From UBA3210 sp002363635 (GTDB lineage Bacteria; Bacillota_I; Bacilli_A; RFN20; CAG-449), in contig CAMPBT010000018.1 in assembly GCA_946641515.1 (NCBI GenBank), forward strand, positions 1 to 12,158: a stretch of DNA of 12,158 nucleotides, written 5' to 3'. Position 1 is the first letter of the stretch. Every line of letters starts with the position of its first letter. Shown here piece after piece: positions 12,127 through 12,158 of the stretch. Both the position numbers and the translations under genes were made by a program. The notes beneath the pieces were generated by a model, which saw only the letters and a list, made by a program, of their open reading frames with translations, was not told the origin of the DNA and ran no database searches.

Positions 12127-12158
12127 TTGATCTTTGAAAACTAGACAGAAATAAACAA
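12127..12158 (+). promoter_or_regulatory. rRNA leader boxA-like element; 16S rRNA expected beyond window
   Basis: TCTTTGAAAACT (12131-12142) is the sequence found in Bacilli rRNA leaders and spacers as the antitermination (NusB/NusE) boxA region. With a strong promoter directly upstream and no tRNA, the most likely continuation is the 16S rRNA gene within the next several dozen bases. The mature rRNA does not start inside the window. Confidence 0.8.

Noticed and set aside
1..12158. CRISPR array, insertion sequence, prophage or integration site
   Set aside because: I found no regularly spaced direct repeats, transposase, integrase or flanking duplications. Gene content is mainly housekeeping and colinear with the rRNA operon.

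Overview
The window is AT-rich, gene-dense, low-GC Gram-positive-type DNA. It has strong purine-rich ribosome binding sites, heavy AGA/TTA/AAA codon use, hairpin-plus-T-run terminators, and a Firmicutes-style rRNA leader (TCTTTGAAAACT box) at the right edge. Tryptophan is read from TGG and the frames are closed under the standard code. None of the eleven genes ends in TGA (nine TAA, two TAG). This suggests a host-associated or fermentative member of the Bacilli/Erysipelotrichia/uncultured Tenericutes-like group; the sequence does not let me name the species.

Left region (1-737). A terminator-like hairpin closes whatever lies upstream. A good promoter follows, driving an unrecognised 67-residue protein behind a 5' stem-loop. 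After its UACG-loop terminator comes about 360 bases without a convincing protein gene but packed with hairpins and T-runs. This looks like one or two small non-coding RNAs, or stacked terminators. Four hairpins between 88 and 655 show a GGA-containing purine loop.

Redox pair (738-2302). A single-cluster 4Fe-4S ferredoxin on the minus strand is divergent from a HI0933/YhiN-type flavoprotein on the plus strand. Their shared 134-base control region carries two facing promoters and an 18-bp perfect palindrome.

Plus-strand housekeeping block (2391-7373). A small tail-anchored membrane protein is followed by cytidylate kinase (cmk), the ribosome-assembly GTPase Der (der, directly abutting cmk), and a CtpE/Exp7-like P-type cation ATPase. 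The block ends in a terminator that overlaps the ATPase stop codon.

Membrane/lipid block (7455-10489). Three tightly packed genes encode a DUF697/YcjF-like membrane protein, a membrane protein that looks like a site-2 (M50) protease stripped of its catalytic motif, and a DegV/FakB-like fatty-acid-binding protein. A strong terminator closes the block.

Right region (10490-12158). A separately transcribed CofE-like (F420-0:glutamate ligase domain) protein ends in a perfect hairpin terminator. The last 300 bases hold tandem rRNA promoters and a leader with hairpins and a boxA-like element. The 16S rRNA gene itself should begin just outside the window.

Most genes are ordinary. The parts most worth a second look are the degenerate M50-like protein and its DUF697 partner, the GGA-loop hairpin cluster at the left end, and the duplicated promoter-plus-hairpin units of the rRNA leader.
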